Numbered from the stretch's first letter, positions 16,650-25,181 are shown. The stretch: DNA of 64,000 bases from Pseudoalteromonas sp049257235 (GCF_049257235.1 NZ_JBMMUF010000003.1:248001-312000); one strand, 5' to 3'. Notes: generated by a model not told the origin, from the sequence alone. Numbers and translations are program-made.

Positions 16650-17669
16650 TTACAGTGCTGCTACACAAACGCTATCACCCTCTGACACTTTGAGGGCCTG
16701 CGCTGTTTGCTGACTAAGAATAATGTGTGTGTCGTCGCTGTTGTCAAAATCAATTTCAACCACGACAGCTCTGAATTGGTCAATCGCTTGATTGGCTACC
16801 ATCACCGCTGTGTCGCCAGCATTCTCGCCGATGATCACTTTACGTGTGCTGCTGTTCATCACTGTGCGAATATTTTCGACTTTCGCTTCCACCGTTGGGC
16901 CCGCATCAAAAATGTCGACGTAACCATTGAAAGTGAAACCCTCGCTTTTGAGCATTTCAATGGCAGGACGCGTGTTTGGATGCACTTCGCCCACAACTTT
17001 CTGGGCATCTTGACTTAGCAAATTGACATAAATCGGATACTTGGGCATCAGCTCTGCAATAAATACCTTTTGGCCAATACCTGTTAAATAATCCGCAGTT
17101 GGAAAGTCCATTGAGAAAAAGTGCTCTTCCAACCATTGCCAAAATGGGCTATTACCATTTTCATCTGATACGCCGCGCATTTCAGCAATAACAGTAGGTG
17201 CAAAGCGCTCACGATGCTGGTCAATAAACAGAAAACGTGACTTTGACAACAACTTTCCATTGTATTTTTGGCGGAATTTTTCTTTGAGGAATAGGGTGCA
17301 CAGCTCAGTTGCTCCGGTGTAATCATTACACAGAGTTAAAATATCAACTGCCTTATATACCCCTAACGTGCGTGACGAGTGAATCACTTTCGAAAGGTGA
17401 TAATGATAAAACGCATCATCAAGACCTACCGCAGCTTCAATACCACAAGTTCCTGCGATTTCGCCTGTTTCAGAATCTTCTAGAACAAACAAATATCCTT
17501 CATCACCGGCTTTATCTGTCGGTTTAGAAAATGACTCCACTGAACGATTGATCTTGTTACGTAACAATTCCTCGTTAAGTGGTAACGAGGTGAATCCATG
17601 ACCCGACTCTTCTGCGATAACCAGCAGTTCTTGGAAGTCTTCTTGTTGGATTGGGCGAAGAACCATCAT
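16650..17669 (-). CDS. astA: Arginine N-succinyltransferase
   Basis: This enzyme transfers succinyl from succinyl-CoA to arginine, the first step of the AST catabolic pathway. At 339 residues it matches the single-subunit family, with two GNAT-like halves. Family signatures include 'GHGFTSLPLNEELL', 'AGTCGIEAAVG' and 'EAKVENIRTV'. It lies between astC and astD. A perfect 8-bp hairpin at 17704-17725 stands in the gap to astC. Confidence 0.96.
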   Translation of the reverse strand: MMVLRPIQQEDFQELLVIAEESGHGFTSLPLNEELLRNKINRSVESFSKPTDKAGDEGYLFVLEDSETGEIAGTCGIEAAVGLDDAFYHYHLSKVIHSSRTLGVYKAVDILTLCNDYTGATELCTLFLKEKFRQKYNGKLLSKSRFLFIDQHRERFAPTVIAEMRGVSDENGNSPFWQWLEEHFFSMDFPTADYLTGIGQKVFIAELMPKYPIYVNLLSQDAQKVVGEVHPNTRPAIEMLKSEGFTFNGYVDIFDAGPTVEAKVENIRTVMNSSTRKVIIGENAGDTAVMVANQAIDQFRAVVVEIDFDNSDDTHIILSQQTAQALKVSEGDSVCVAAL

Positions 17670-17703
17670 TGATCCGCTTACTCCCTAAAATTAAATCCGC
17701 AAC

Positions 17704-17725
17704 GGGCTGGCATATGAGCCAGCCC
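17704..17725 (-). promoter_or_regulatory. Intercistronic hairpin between astC and astA
   Basis: GGGCTGGC and GCCAGCCC form a perfect 8-bp stem with a 6-base loop. No T tract follows on the minus strand, so it is not a standard terminator. It may be a processing or stability hairpin that sets different levels of astC and astA message. Confidence 0.6.
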
Positions 17726-17760
17726 TTCATAATGTGCGCCTGTGATAGACGCAGTAAATC

Positions 17761-18960
17761 TTAAACTAGGCTTGCAACTGCCTTTTCGAAACGTGACATA
17801 CCTTCACGGATCTCTTCTTCAGTGATCACCAATGAAGGCGTGAAACGAACTACTTCGGCGCCTGCTACCAGTGACATCAATCCATGTGCCATGCTCGCAA
17901 CTAAGAAGTCACGTGCACGCCCTTTGAACTTGTCGTTCACCACGGCTCCAATCAATAAACCTTTACCACGCACTTGTGAGAAAACGTCATATTTGTCGTT
18001 GATATCGTTAAGTAATTGCTTAAACAACACTTCTCTTTCTTTAACGCCATCAAGTACAGCTTGATCATTAATGGTATCAAACGCAGCCTCAGCAACCGCA
18101 CATGCCAATGGATTACCGCCATATGTAGAACCATGAGTGCCCGGCTTTAAGTGCTTCGCAATTTCTTTGGTCGTCAACATCGCGCCAATAGGGAAACCAC
18201 CGCCTAAGGCTTTTGCTGAGCTAAGAATATCTGGAGTTACACCCAGACCTTGATAGGCGTACAATTCACCTGTACGGCCTACGCCTGTTTGCACTTCATC
18301 AAAAATTAACAATGCATTGTGCTTGTCACACAGTTCACGAACACCTTTAACAAAGTCTAGTTCTGCACAAATGATCCCGCCTTCCCCTTGTAGCGGCTCC
18401 ATCATTACCGCGCAGGTATCTTCATCAATCAGCGCTTTAAATGCGTCCAGATCGTTGTAATCACAATGCACGATGTCACCTGGCTTAGGACCAAAGCCAT
18501 CTGAATAGGCCACTTGTCCACCCACAGTCACAGTGAAGAATGTGCGCCCGTGGAAGCCTTTGTTAAATGAAATGATTTTAGACTTTTGCGCACCATAGTT
18601 ATCAAGTGCCCAGCGACGCGCTAATTTCAACGCAGCTTCGTTCGCCTCAGCACCTGAGTTGGCAAAGTACACTTGCTCAGCAAACGTTGCATCGGTCATT
18701 TTCTTGGCCAAACGCAACGCAGGCTCGTTCGTCCAGATGTTTGATAAGTGCCAAATCTTCTCGCCCTGCTCTTTTAGCGCAGCAACAAGTTTAGGGTGAC
18801 AATGACCTAGACAGTTAACAGCAATGCCTCCAGCAAAGTCGATAAACTCATTACCTTGCTGATCCCACACGCGAGCCCCTTCACCATGAACAGGGATAAC
18901 CTCTGACGGGTTGTAGTTAGGTACCATTACTTCGTCGAATAATGCGCGATTAACTGTCAT
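17761..18960 (-). CDS. astC: Acetylornithine/succinylornithine aminotransferase
   Basis: This 399-residue class-III PLP aminotransferase carries the PLP lysine in 'SSAKALGGGFPIGAM' and the Asp in 'LLIFDEVQTGVGRTG'. 'YFANSGAEANEAALKLAR' is the phosphate loop. Being first in the ast cluster, it should convert succinylornithine to the semialdehyde for AstD. The same fold also serves as ArgD in arginine synthesis, and a single dual-use gene is common in this order; sequence alone does not separate the two. Confidence 0.9.
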   Translation of the reverse strand: MTVNRALFDEVMVPNYNPSEVIPVHGEGARVWDQQGNEFIDFAGGIAVNCLGHCHPKLVAALKEQGEKIWHLSNIWTNEPALRLAKKMTDATFAEQVYFANSGAEANEAALKLARRWALDNYGAQKSKIISFNKGFHGRTFFTVTVGGQVAYSDGFGPKPGDIVHCDYNDLDAFKALIDEDTCAVMMEPLQGEGGIICAELDFVKGVRELCDKHNALLIFDEVQTGVGRTGELYAYQGLGVTPDILSSAKALGGGFPIGAMLTTKEIAKHLKPGTHGSTYGGNPLACAVAEAAFDTINDQAVLDGVKEREVLFKQLLNDINDKYDVFSQVRGKGLLIGAVVNDKFKGRARDFLVASMAHGLMSLVAGAEVVRFTPSLVITEEEIREGMSRFEKAVASLV

Positions 18961-19323
18961 TTTATTTCCTCATAGAGTCTATTTAACACTAGGTCGCTGT
19001 GTGAGAGTGGGAATACAAACCATCTTGTTTGCTTGCCTAGGTTAACACTTTGAAAACCACCCAAGGTGGCCTAATGTTGGTGCTCAGACACCTGTTAATG
19101 CTGGGTATTATTTCAGAAAAAAATGACGAAGTCTCATGCAAAGCTTTCATGTAGACCGCGTCATTATTGAGATTGAGGATATATTTGCACCTTCAGTGAA
19201 TAACTATTTTCCTGTTAAGTGCAATAAACCCATCGCGCGCTTAGTATCACTTCAGTGCAGCGTGACAGGAGGGAGTTGAATGAATATACGTAAAAAAATT
19301 TACAATTTTTTTTCAGCGACGAC
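18961..19323. other. Leader and promoter region of the ast operon
   Basis: No gene is visible in these 363 bases. A small hairpin CCACC-CAA-GGTGG lies near 19057. At 19197-19210 the sequence TGAATAACTATTTT resembles half of an ArgR box (TGAAT core plus ATT), with a weaker TGAGGATATATTTG at 19174-19187; the spacing is 23 rather than the usual 21. The AT-rich end near 19281-19316 belongs to the downstream flank of the HDOD gene. I saw no sigma-54 GG/GC promoter. Confidence 0.35.
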
Positions 19324-20484
19324 TTAAATCGTCTCAATTTGCAAGGCAAGGCTATTAAGATTGGTATTTTCTAGCAAACTCACGTGCGCCTTTTCTAGGC
19401 CCACATAGTCATACCACAAGGCTATTTCATCTGGTTCAATAAGCTGATGTTCTTTAAGCATCATGCATTGGTTGTAACAATCCGCTAATGCAATTGATTT
19501 AGCCACTCCTGATTGCTCATAAGATTCGACTAAGGCGATATCATCTAAAATGGTGTTAAGGGGCAAGTACTTTAACTCCATTTTTTCTACCAAACGACGA
19601 GTGACTTCAATTGAGCGCTCGACAAACAAATTACGCAAAAATAGCGGATCTGGCTCAATTGCAAACAGCGCATCGTACAAATCCTTGTTACCATCTTCAC
19701 GTGCTAACGTCAGTTTGCGCTGCGAGATTTGTTGGAAGATTTTCAAATACAAGCGCGTCAGGGCTATCTTACCCAATTCCATGAATAATCCACCAATGTA
19801 GGCTGGAAAGGCTGGCTGTTGATGTAAGCTCGCAATCTCATAAGCCGCAATAGCTCGCGTCATTGCCGATTGCCTCAATTTACGCTTGAGCAGTGGAAAA
19901 GGTTCGGTGCTATAAGGAAGCCAATGACGCATGGCGAAGGTGGGAATTGTCAGCCTCAGATTTTCAATGCCAAGATAACGAAGAGCTAACGCTGGTGTAT
20001 CTATTTTTACTGCGCGCATGTTCCGCTCTTGGCGGTACTGGGGCAAATTAACTAAGGCAACGAGCTCTTTACCTAACCAACCTAAGTCTTTCATAAGCAC
20101 TTCAATATTATTAAGACTGGCAGCTTTAGTGGCTAGTTTGTCGATCATCAAAGGGACTGCATCTTGAATGCCAATGAGGTCGTAATAAATGTTATCGAGG
20201 TCGTCTAACTGTTGGTTAATGGCATTATCAATAACAGAATGCAAGTTAGCGCTTACTCTTGCTCTATACTGCATTTGTTTGGAGGTGGCTTGTTCGCGTT
20301 TGGACTGAGCTGCTTGTTCTACAGATAGCAGAGTCCGCTGCTTAAGTGGTTTATCATCACCACCGCTGAAGGTCTGAATAAAGCCAAGCTGCTGCTGTGC
20401 GAAACTGTGTCCCAATAGAAGATCATTGAAACGTTGTTCAAGTGCAGTAACACGCTGTCGAGTAAGCTCTGTTTTTGGAACCAT
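19324..20484 (-). CDS. HDOD-domain protein
   Basis: This 386-residue protein has an N-terminal helical, coiled-coil-like region (1-110) and a central HDOD domain (about 120-300), recognisable from 'EVLMKDLGWLGKELVALVNLP', 'LRYLGIENLRLTIP' and 'AYIGGLFMELGKIALTR'. HDOD domains are HD-fold relatives without hydrolase residues and act in signalling. No catalytic HD pair, receiver or GGDEF/EAL domain is joined to it. It starts only 10 bases after the pabA stop on the same strand, so it is probably transcribed with pabA. Role unknown. Confidence 0.75.
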   Translation of the reverse strand: MVPKTELTRQRVTALEQRFNDLLLGHSFAQQQLGFIQTFSGGDDKPLKQRTLLSVEQAAQSKREQATSKQMQYRARVSANLHSVIDNAINQQLDDLDNIYYDLIGIQDAVPLMIDKLATKAASLNNIEVLMKDLGWLGKELVALVNLPQYRQERNMRAVKIDTPALALRYLGIENLRLTIPTFAMRHWLPYSTEPFPLLKRKLRQSAMTRAIAAYEIASLHQQPAFPAYIGGLFMELGKIALTRLYLKIFQQISQRKLTLAREDGNKDLYDALFAIEPDPLFLRNLFVERSIEVTRRLVEKMELKYLPLNTILDDIALVESYEQSGVAKSIALADCYNQCMMLKEHQLIEPDEIALWYDYVGLEKAHVSLLENTNLNSLALQIETI

Positions 20485-20494
20485 ACCTGGGTCG

Positions 20495-21076
20495 TTAGTA
20501 TCTATTTATAAAATGTTGCAACATATCAAGTCCGTGCTCGGTCAGAATTGCTTCTGGGTGGAACTGGATCCCCTCTAACGCTTTAGAAGTATGAACCAAT
20601 CCCATAATTTCATCCATCTCTGAAGCAATATTCTCAGTCCAAGCAGTCACTTGTAAGTCATTTGGTACGCTTTGAGGGGCAACAACCAAAGAATGATAGC
20701 GACAGACCTCAATGTACTCAGGAAGCCCTGAAAAAACTCCCTGTTCCGTGGTACGAATACGAGATGTTTTGCCATGCATCACGTGTTTCGCACGAATAAC
20801 CTCTGCACCTAAAGCTTGAGCAATCGTTTGATGCCCCAAGCACACACCGAGTATGGGTATGTCACCTTGATAACGACGCACTACATCCAAACATATACCT
20901 GCTTCGTTCGGGCTACACGGCCCCGGAGACAAAACGATATGTTGTGGTTTAAGTTGAGCAATATCAGCAACACTGAGCTCATCATTGCGTTTAACCAACA
21001 CATCTTGGTCTAGGCGTTGGAAATACTGCACCAAGTTAAAGGTGAATGAGTCGTAATTGTCGATCATCAATAACAT
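20495..21076 (-). CDS. pabA: Aminodeoxychorismate/anthranilate synthase glutaminase subunit
   Basis: This class-I glutamine amidotransferase has 193 residues. The nucleophile is C79 in 'GVCLGHQ' and the His/Glu pair lies in 'FHPEAIL' near the C-terminus. 'LSPGPCSPNEAG' is the usual oxyanion segment. It supplies ammonia to PabB for folate and perhaps to TrpE for tryptophan. I start at the ATG at 21076, which has GGAAGA 6 bases upstream; a start 27 bases further up would lie in the trpS-side terminator. Its neighbourhood with astC/argD resembles the E. coli pabA-argD pair. Confidence 0.92.
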   Translation of the reverse strand: MLLMIDNYDSFTFNLVQYFQRLDQDVLVKRNDELSVADIAQLKPQHIVLSPGPCSPNEAGICLDVVRRYQGDIPILGVCLGHQTIAQALGAEVIRAKHVMHGKTSRIRTTEQGVFSGLPEYIEVCRYHSLVVAPQSVPNDLQVTAWTENIASEMDEIMGLVHTSKALEGIQFHPEAILTEHGLDMLQHFINRY

Positions 21077-21089
21077 GGAATCTTCCACT

Positions 21090-21114
21090 AAAAAGCCAAG
21101 CAAAGCTTGGCTTT
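21090..21114 (-). terminator. Hairpin terminator between trpS and pabA
   Basis: On the minus strand AAAGCCAAGC-TTT-GCTTGGCTTT is followed by a T run. It lies about 25 bases after the trpS stop and just ahead of the pabA ribosome-binding site. It should end the rpe-gph-trpS transcript; read-through may feed pabA. Confidence 0.8.
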
Positions 21115-21138
21115 AGATATTTAAAAGCGCGCAGATGC

Positions 21139-22143
21139 TTACGGACGAGGGATAAAGCCTAGCGCATCGTACACGGCTTTCAATGTTGGCTCTGCCTTGG
21201 CGCGCGCCTTTTGCGCACCGCTTGCCATAATGCTATCTAATAAAGCTTGGTCTGCACGAATCTCTTTGAAGCGCTGCTGAATTGGCTCAATCATAGCGAC
21301 CACAGCGTCTGCTGTATCTTTTTTCAAGTGACCATACATTTTATCTTCGTATTGAGGCACTAAGTCTTCAATCGAGCGCTTAGTGGCAACCGAAAGTAAG
21401 GTCAACAAGTTCGACACACCTGGCTTTTCGTCTCTATCAAAATAAATACGTGCTTGCTCGTCCGAATCGGTCACTGCTTTTTTGAGTTTCTTCTCAATCT
21501 TCTTCGGTTCATCGAGCAACATGATGTAGGCATTTGGATTGTCGTCTGACTTAGACATTTTCTTCAACGGGTCTTGCAAGCTCATTACGCGCGCACCGAG
21601 CTCAGGAATATACGGCTCTGGGATCTTAAACACGTCACCGTACAGGTTATTAAAACGGGTAGCGATATCGCGGGTCAGCTCTAAGTGTTGTTTCTGATCT
21701 TCACCCACTGGTACCTGATCTGCCTGATACAATAAGATATCAGCCGCTTGAAGTACGGGATAAGAGAACAAGCCCACGTTTACATTATTGGCATGTTTTG
21801 ATGACTTATCTTTGAACTGGGTCATGCGATTAAGCTCACCCATTTGCGCATAACAGTTCAATACCCACGCTAGTTGCGCGTGCTCTGGCACTTGTGACTG
21901 CACAAATAAAGCGGCTTTTTCTGGGTCAATACCACATGCTGCATACAAAGCGATGCCATCCAGTACACGAGAGCGCAGTAACTCTGGCTCTTGGCGTACC
22001 GTGATGGCATGCAAGTCAACCAACATAAAGTAACTTTCATGATGTTCTTGCAAACTTAGCCACTGGTTAATGGCGCCAACATAATTGCCGATTGTCATAC
22101 CACCTGTTGGCTGAATGCCGCTTAACACTACTGGTCTACTCAT
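21139..22143 (-). CDS. trpS: Tryptophanyl-tRNA synthetase
   Basis: This class-I tRNA synthetase charges tRNA-Trp. At 334 residues it has the bacterial length. The HIGH-like motif is 'TGGMTIGNYVGA' at the N-terminus and the KMSKS motif lies in 'LKKMSKSDDNPNAYI'. It is the last gene of the rpe-gph-trpS run, 20 bases after gph, the same order as in E. coli downstream of dam. Confidence 0.97.
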   Translation of the reverse strand: MSRPVVLSGIQPTGGMTIGNYVGAINQWLSLQEHHESYFMLVDLHAITVRQEPELLRSRVLDGIALYAACGIDPEKAALFVQSQVPEHAQLAWVLNCYAQMGELNRMTQFKDKSSKHANNVNVGLFSYPVLQAADILLYQADQVPVGEDQKQHLELTRDIATRFNNLYGDVFKIPEPYIPELGARVMSLQDPLKKMSKSDDNPNAYIMLLDEPKKIEKKLKKAVTDSDEQARIYFDRDEKPGVSNLLTLLSVATKRSIEDLVPQYEDKMYGHLKKDTADAVVAMIEPIQQRFKEIRADQALLDSIMASGAQKARAKAEPTLKAVYDALGFIPRP

Positions 22144-22163
22144 GATGTTCCTTTATTGCTAAA

Positions 22164-22823
22164 TCAGTTAATGGCCGTGATTATATCTAAGAATTGGCTG
22201 CAGAGGTACTGTGGATTGTACTGCGATAAGTCTTCACCTTGATGGTACCCACCGCTGAGCGCCAGGCAATCCATACCGGCTGCTTGTGCTGCTAACAAAT
22301 CAGACTTTGAGTCGCCAATCATCAAGCACTTGCTCGGCTCAACGCCCAGCGCTTTGCAGGCGCTAAGAAGCGGCTGAGGCGAAGGCTTTTTATCGCCATC
22401 ATCACCACAGACGAGCACGTTAAAATGGCTATCAATGCCATGTTTGTGCAGTAGCTCGGTGGTAAAGCGACGCGCTTTATTGGTAACGACAGCTTTGGGT
22501 AGAGCACTAAACGCCGCAAGCACAGTTTGCACATGAGGATACAGGGCACTGTGTTGGCCGATTACTTCAAGGTAGTGTTCGCAAAATAATGTCGTAGCGC
22601 GCTCTATCTCAGCCTCACTAAGTAGCGGGTTTGCATTCATGTCACCACTTAACGCCCTGATGACAAGTTGCTCAATGCCATTACCAACAAACTCGCTCAC
22701 CATAGCGTGAGAGATGACTGGACGAGCTAAGTCTGTAAGCATCAAGTTAGTAGCGAGGTACATGTCTGGCACACTATCAACCAAGGTGCCATCTAAATCG
22801 AACAATAAGGCGTCGTACTTCAC
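22164..22823 (-). CDS. gph: Phosphoglycolate phosphatase
   Basis: This 219-residue HAD-superfamily enzyme removes phosphate from 2-phosphoglycolate, a by-product of DNA 3'-end repair. The nucleophile motif 'LLFDLDGTLVDS' is at residues 6-17, 'VVTNKARRF' is motif II, and 'MIGDSKSDLLAAQAAG' is motif IV. It overlaps rpe by 4 bases and precedes trpS. Confidence 0.93.
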   Translation of the reverse strand: MKYDALLFDLDGTLVDSVPDMYLATNLMLTDLARPVISHAMVSEFVGNGIEQLVIRALSGDMNANPLLSEAEIERATTLFCEHYLEVIGQHSALYPHVQTVLAAFSALPKAVVTNKARRFTTELLHKHGIDSHFNVLVCGDDGDKKPSPQPLLSACKALGVEPSKCLMIGDSKSDLLAAQAAGMDCLALSGGYHQGEDLSQYNPQYLCSQFLDIITAIN

Positions 22824-23494
22824 GACGCTACCTTTGCTAATTCGGCACGCATTTGCTCAATCACAACTTGGTAGTCACTTTGACTGAAGATAGCTGAACC
22901 GGCGACAAACATGTCTGCTCCTGCAGCGGCAATATCAGCGATATTATCAACTTTAACACCGCCATCGACTTCCAAACGGATATCGCGACCGCTAGCATCT
23001 ATGATGTCGCGCACCTGCTTAATTTTATCCAGAGTGTGTGGAATAAAACTTTGTCCACCAAACCCAGGATTAACCGACATGAGCAAAATAACATCAAGCT
23101 TATCAATCACATGCTCAATCACATGCAAAGGTGTAGCTGGGTTAAATACCAAACCAGCTTTACAGCCATGCTCTTTGATTAAACTCAGGGTTCTGTCAAC
23201 GTGTTCACTGGCTTCTGGGTGAAAAGTAATGATGCTCGCCCCAGCATTAGCGAATTCGGGCACTAATGCATCCACAGGCTTGACCATCAAATGCACGTCA
23301 ATCGGTGCTGTAATTCCGTAGTCTCGTAGCGCCTTACACACCATCGGGCCAAACGTGAGGTTAGGCACATAATGATTGTCCATCACATCAAAGTGCACAA
23401 CATCTGCACCAGCACTAATTACGCGCTCAACATCCTCTCCTAATCGAGCAAAATCTGCCGAGAGGATCGATGGCGCAATAAGGAAATCTTTCAT
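22820..23494 (-). CDS. rpe: Ribulose-phosphate 3-epimerase
   Basis: This TIM-barrel metalloenzyme of the pentose phosphate pathway interconverts ribulose 5-phosphate and xylulose 5-phosphate. It has 224 residues. Metal and catalytic motifs are visible: 'APSILSADFARLGED', 'VHFDVMDNHYVPNLT', 'DVHLMV', 'SVNPGFGGQSFI' and 'LEVDGGV'. First gene of the rpe-gph-trpS run, with its own upstream region of about 350 bases. Confidence 0.96.
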   Translation of the reverse strand: MKDFLIAPSILSADFARLGEDVERVISAGADVVHFDVMDNHYVPNLTFGPMVCKALRDYGITAPIDVHLMVKPVDALVPEFANAGASIITFHPEASEHVDRTLSLIKEHGCKAGLVFNPATPLHVIEHVIDKLDVILLMSVNPGFGGQSFIPHTLDKIKQVRDIIDASGRDIRLEVDGGVKVDNIADIAAAGADMFVAGSAIFSQSDYQVVIEQMRAELAKVAS

Positions 23495-23846
23495 TACACT
23501 GCTCCTTTGAACGGGCCTATACTTTATCGAAAATTACCAGTGGTTGTTAGCAGTGAAAGCGAGTTTTTCACTTACCCTAGCGCTGATATAGAGAAAAATG
23601 GCGATAACAAATACAGTGAACCGCACATACCAGCGATACATTTTAATTCTTTTGTTAACAATGATCGAAATGCTGTGCCAAAGAGTAAAACAGATTAATC
23701 ATACACTTAGGCAATAAAAATTAACACAAATGAAACATAAACCCATTATTTTTAAAGAAAAATTGCTGAATATGCGTAAAACGACAGTTGTTTTTTTAAC
23801 CAGCTTTGCGTATGCTTAGGTGATAGCTTCAGGAGTGGAGAGTTAT
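23495..23846. other. Divergent promoter region between rpe and the small secreted-protein gene
   Basis: There is no convincing gene in these 352 bases. It should contain the rpe promoter (minus) and the promoter of the 23847 gene (plus). The second half is AT-rich. A 63-codon plus-strand frame at 23507-23698 has no ribosome-binding site, no repeats and no recognisable family, and I do not count it. Confidence 0.4.
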
Positions 23847-24161
23847 ATGTTAATAGGAATGAAGACACAAGGATTGCTTGCAGGCACGACGGCATGTGCT
23901 CTGCTTTTTGGTGCCTACAGTTTACAAAGCAGTCCTGACTCAATTGCCAACGCGAGCACACAATGCCAATGCAGCTATGCGAAATCTAACAACTCACCAG
24001 AATACGCAAAAAAATGCGCAACACAACAAGAAGAGCAGTCTTGGTTCGCATGGTTCACAGGCGATAGCCGCAGCGCGCAATTCCATTACCTAGATTTGCT
24101 AGAGCTTCTTAGTCGCGACGACAGCAAGAACGCACGTCACTTCTCAAGCAACACATACTAA
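23847..24161 (+). CDS. Small exported Cys-containing protein of unknown function
   Basis: This is a 104-residue protein with an N-terminal hydrophobic helix ('GLLAGTTACALLFGAYSL') that is a signal peptide or membrane anchor. The outside part has three Cys (the pair in 'STQCQCSY' and one in 'AKKCATQ') and an amphipathic C-terminal half. I do not recognise a family. Strong purine-rich sequence GGAGTGGAGAG lies just before the ATG; a second ATG 12 bases on is also possible. A strong terminator-like hairpin starts 23 bases after its stop. Confidence 0.6.
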   Translation: MLIGMKTQGLLAGTTACALLFGAYSLQSSPDSIANASTQCQCSYAKSNNSPEYAKKCATQQEEQSWFAWFTGDSRSAQFHYLDLLELLSRDDSKNARHFSSNTY

Positions 24162-24167
24162 CCACCA

Positions 24168-24347
24168 ATGTGGTCACAGTTCCAGGCGGTTATTGCCGCC
24201 TTTTTTGGGGTGCAAAGTGATGCAAAAAGAAAGCATGACTTTGAACATCATGACCCTAAAGTCATTATTGCCATCGCCATCTCATTTTTTATTGTTTTTG
24301 TATTAGCCGTGATTGGCTTGGTTAAGCTTGTACTTGCCACCGGATAA
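24168..24347 (+). CDS. DUF2970-family small membrane protein
   Basis: This 59-residue protein has the DUF2970 layout: 'AVIAAFFGVQSDAKRKHDF' at residues 7-25, a short polar link, then one membrane helix ('IIAIAISFFIVFVLAVIGL') ending 'LVKLVL'. Family function is unknown. It is in the same frame as the gene just upstream, 6 bases after its stop. Its codons 6-13 coincide with a GC stem and six Ts that look like an intrinsic terminator, and its 3' end overlaps dam by 45 bases in convergent orientation. It has no obvious ribosome-binding site, so expression level is uncertain. Confidence 0.65.
   Translation: MWSQFQAVIAAFFGVQSDAKRKHDFEHHDPKVIIAIAISFFIVFVLAVIGLVKLVLATG
24184..24206 (+). terminator. 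Terminator-like hairpin inside the DUF2970 reading frame
   Basis: AGGCGG and CCGCCT form a 6-bp stem with a 6-base loop, directly followed by TTTTTT (24201-24206). By position it would end the transcript of the small secreted-protein gene, whose stop is 23 bases upstream. It lies inside codons 6-13 of the DUF2970 gene. Confidence 0.7.
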
Positions 24348-25181
24348 ATACATCGCCATTAACTCACTGACTTTATTTCGGCCATTACCTTTAGGGCTGA
24401 TCGTTCTTTTCACATTAAGCACGTCTATGTCTGCTTGCTCGTATATTTTGCGAGTCCATACGGTGTCGTGATTAGAGATCAACACTGATGTGTGCTGTTC
24501 ACACGCAGCCTGCTCAGCTAGGTTAGCTAAGTTAGCTTGGTCATCAAGATTAAAGCCACCTTTGGCATAACTGGTGAATGAAGCCGTTTTGCTCAATGGC
24601 ACATAGGGGGGATCGCAATACACTACTGAATTTTTGGGTAATGCAGCGAATACGTCTTTATAACTCAAGCAAGTGAAAGTCGCCTTTTGTGCCTTTTCAG
24701 CAAAAAAGTACATTTCTTTCTCGGGAAAGTATGGTTTCTTATATTTACCAAAAGGTACATTAAAAATACCTTTTAAGTTATAACGACATAAGCCATTGTA
24801 TCCATGGCGGTTCATATACAAAAACAAGATCGCACGCTCGTACGCGTCATTACTTTTATTGAAGCGCTCACGCAAGCCATAGTAAACGTCTGAGTCATTA
24901 TTTATATCACTAAAAAGCGTGCGTGCATCATTGATGAACTCATCAGGCGCGTGACTTAGCTCTTTATACAGATTAATTAAATCGGCGTTAATATCATTGA
25001 GTACATAGTGCTCAAAGTTGGTGTTTAGAAAAACAGAACCCGCACCAACAAAAGGCTCTACGAGGGTAGATGCAGTGCTACCTGTTAGCTCTTGGGCTTG
25101 GTCTAAACGTTTGGCAATATCTTCAACCAAACTATATTTGCCGCCCGCCCATTTCAGGAAAGCACGGGTTTTCTTTTGCAT
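24303..25181 (-). CDS. dam: DNA adenine methylase (GATC)
   Basis: This 292-residue alpha-type N6-adenine methyltransferase should modify GATC and guide mismatch repair and replication timing. The AdoMet motif is 'FLKWAGGKYSL' (8-18) with 'EPFVGAGSVFLN', and the catalytic motif DPPY is D190-Y193. 'RHGYNGLCRYN' is the target-recognition segment shared with E. coli Dam. It is 89 bases downstream of damX, the usual order. Its last 45 bases overlap the convergent DUF2970 gene. Confidence 0.95.
   Translation of the reverse strand: MQKKTRAFLKWAGGKYSLVEDIAKRLDQAQELTGSTASTLVEPFVGAGSVFLNTNFEHYVLNDINADLINLYKELSHAPDEFINDARTLFSDINNDSDVYYGLRERFNKSNDAYERAILFLYMNRHGYNGLCRYNLKGIFNVPFGKYKKPYFPEKEMYFFAEKAQKATFTCLSYKDVFAALPKNSVVYCDPPYVPLSKTASFTSYAKGGFNLDDQANLANLAEQAACEQHTSVLISNHDTVWTRKIYEQADIDVLNVKRTISPKGNGRNKVSELMAMYLSGGKYKLNQANHG

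Noticed and set aside
18961..19323. Sigma-54 promoter for the ast operon, as in E. coli
   Set aside because: I found no TGGCAC-N5-TTGCA-like element on the minus strand in this region.
23507..23698. 63-codon plus-strand frame upstream of the small secreted-protein gene
   Set aside because: No ribosome-binding site, and it lies where the rpe promoter is expected.
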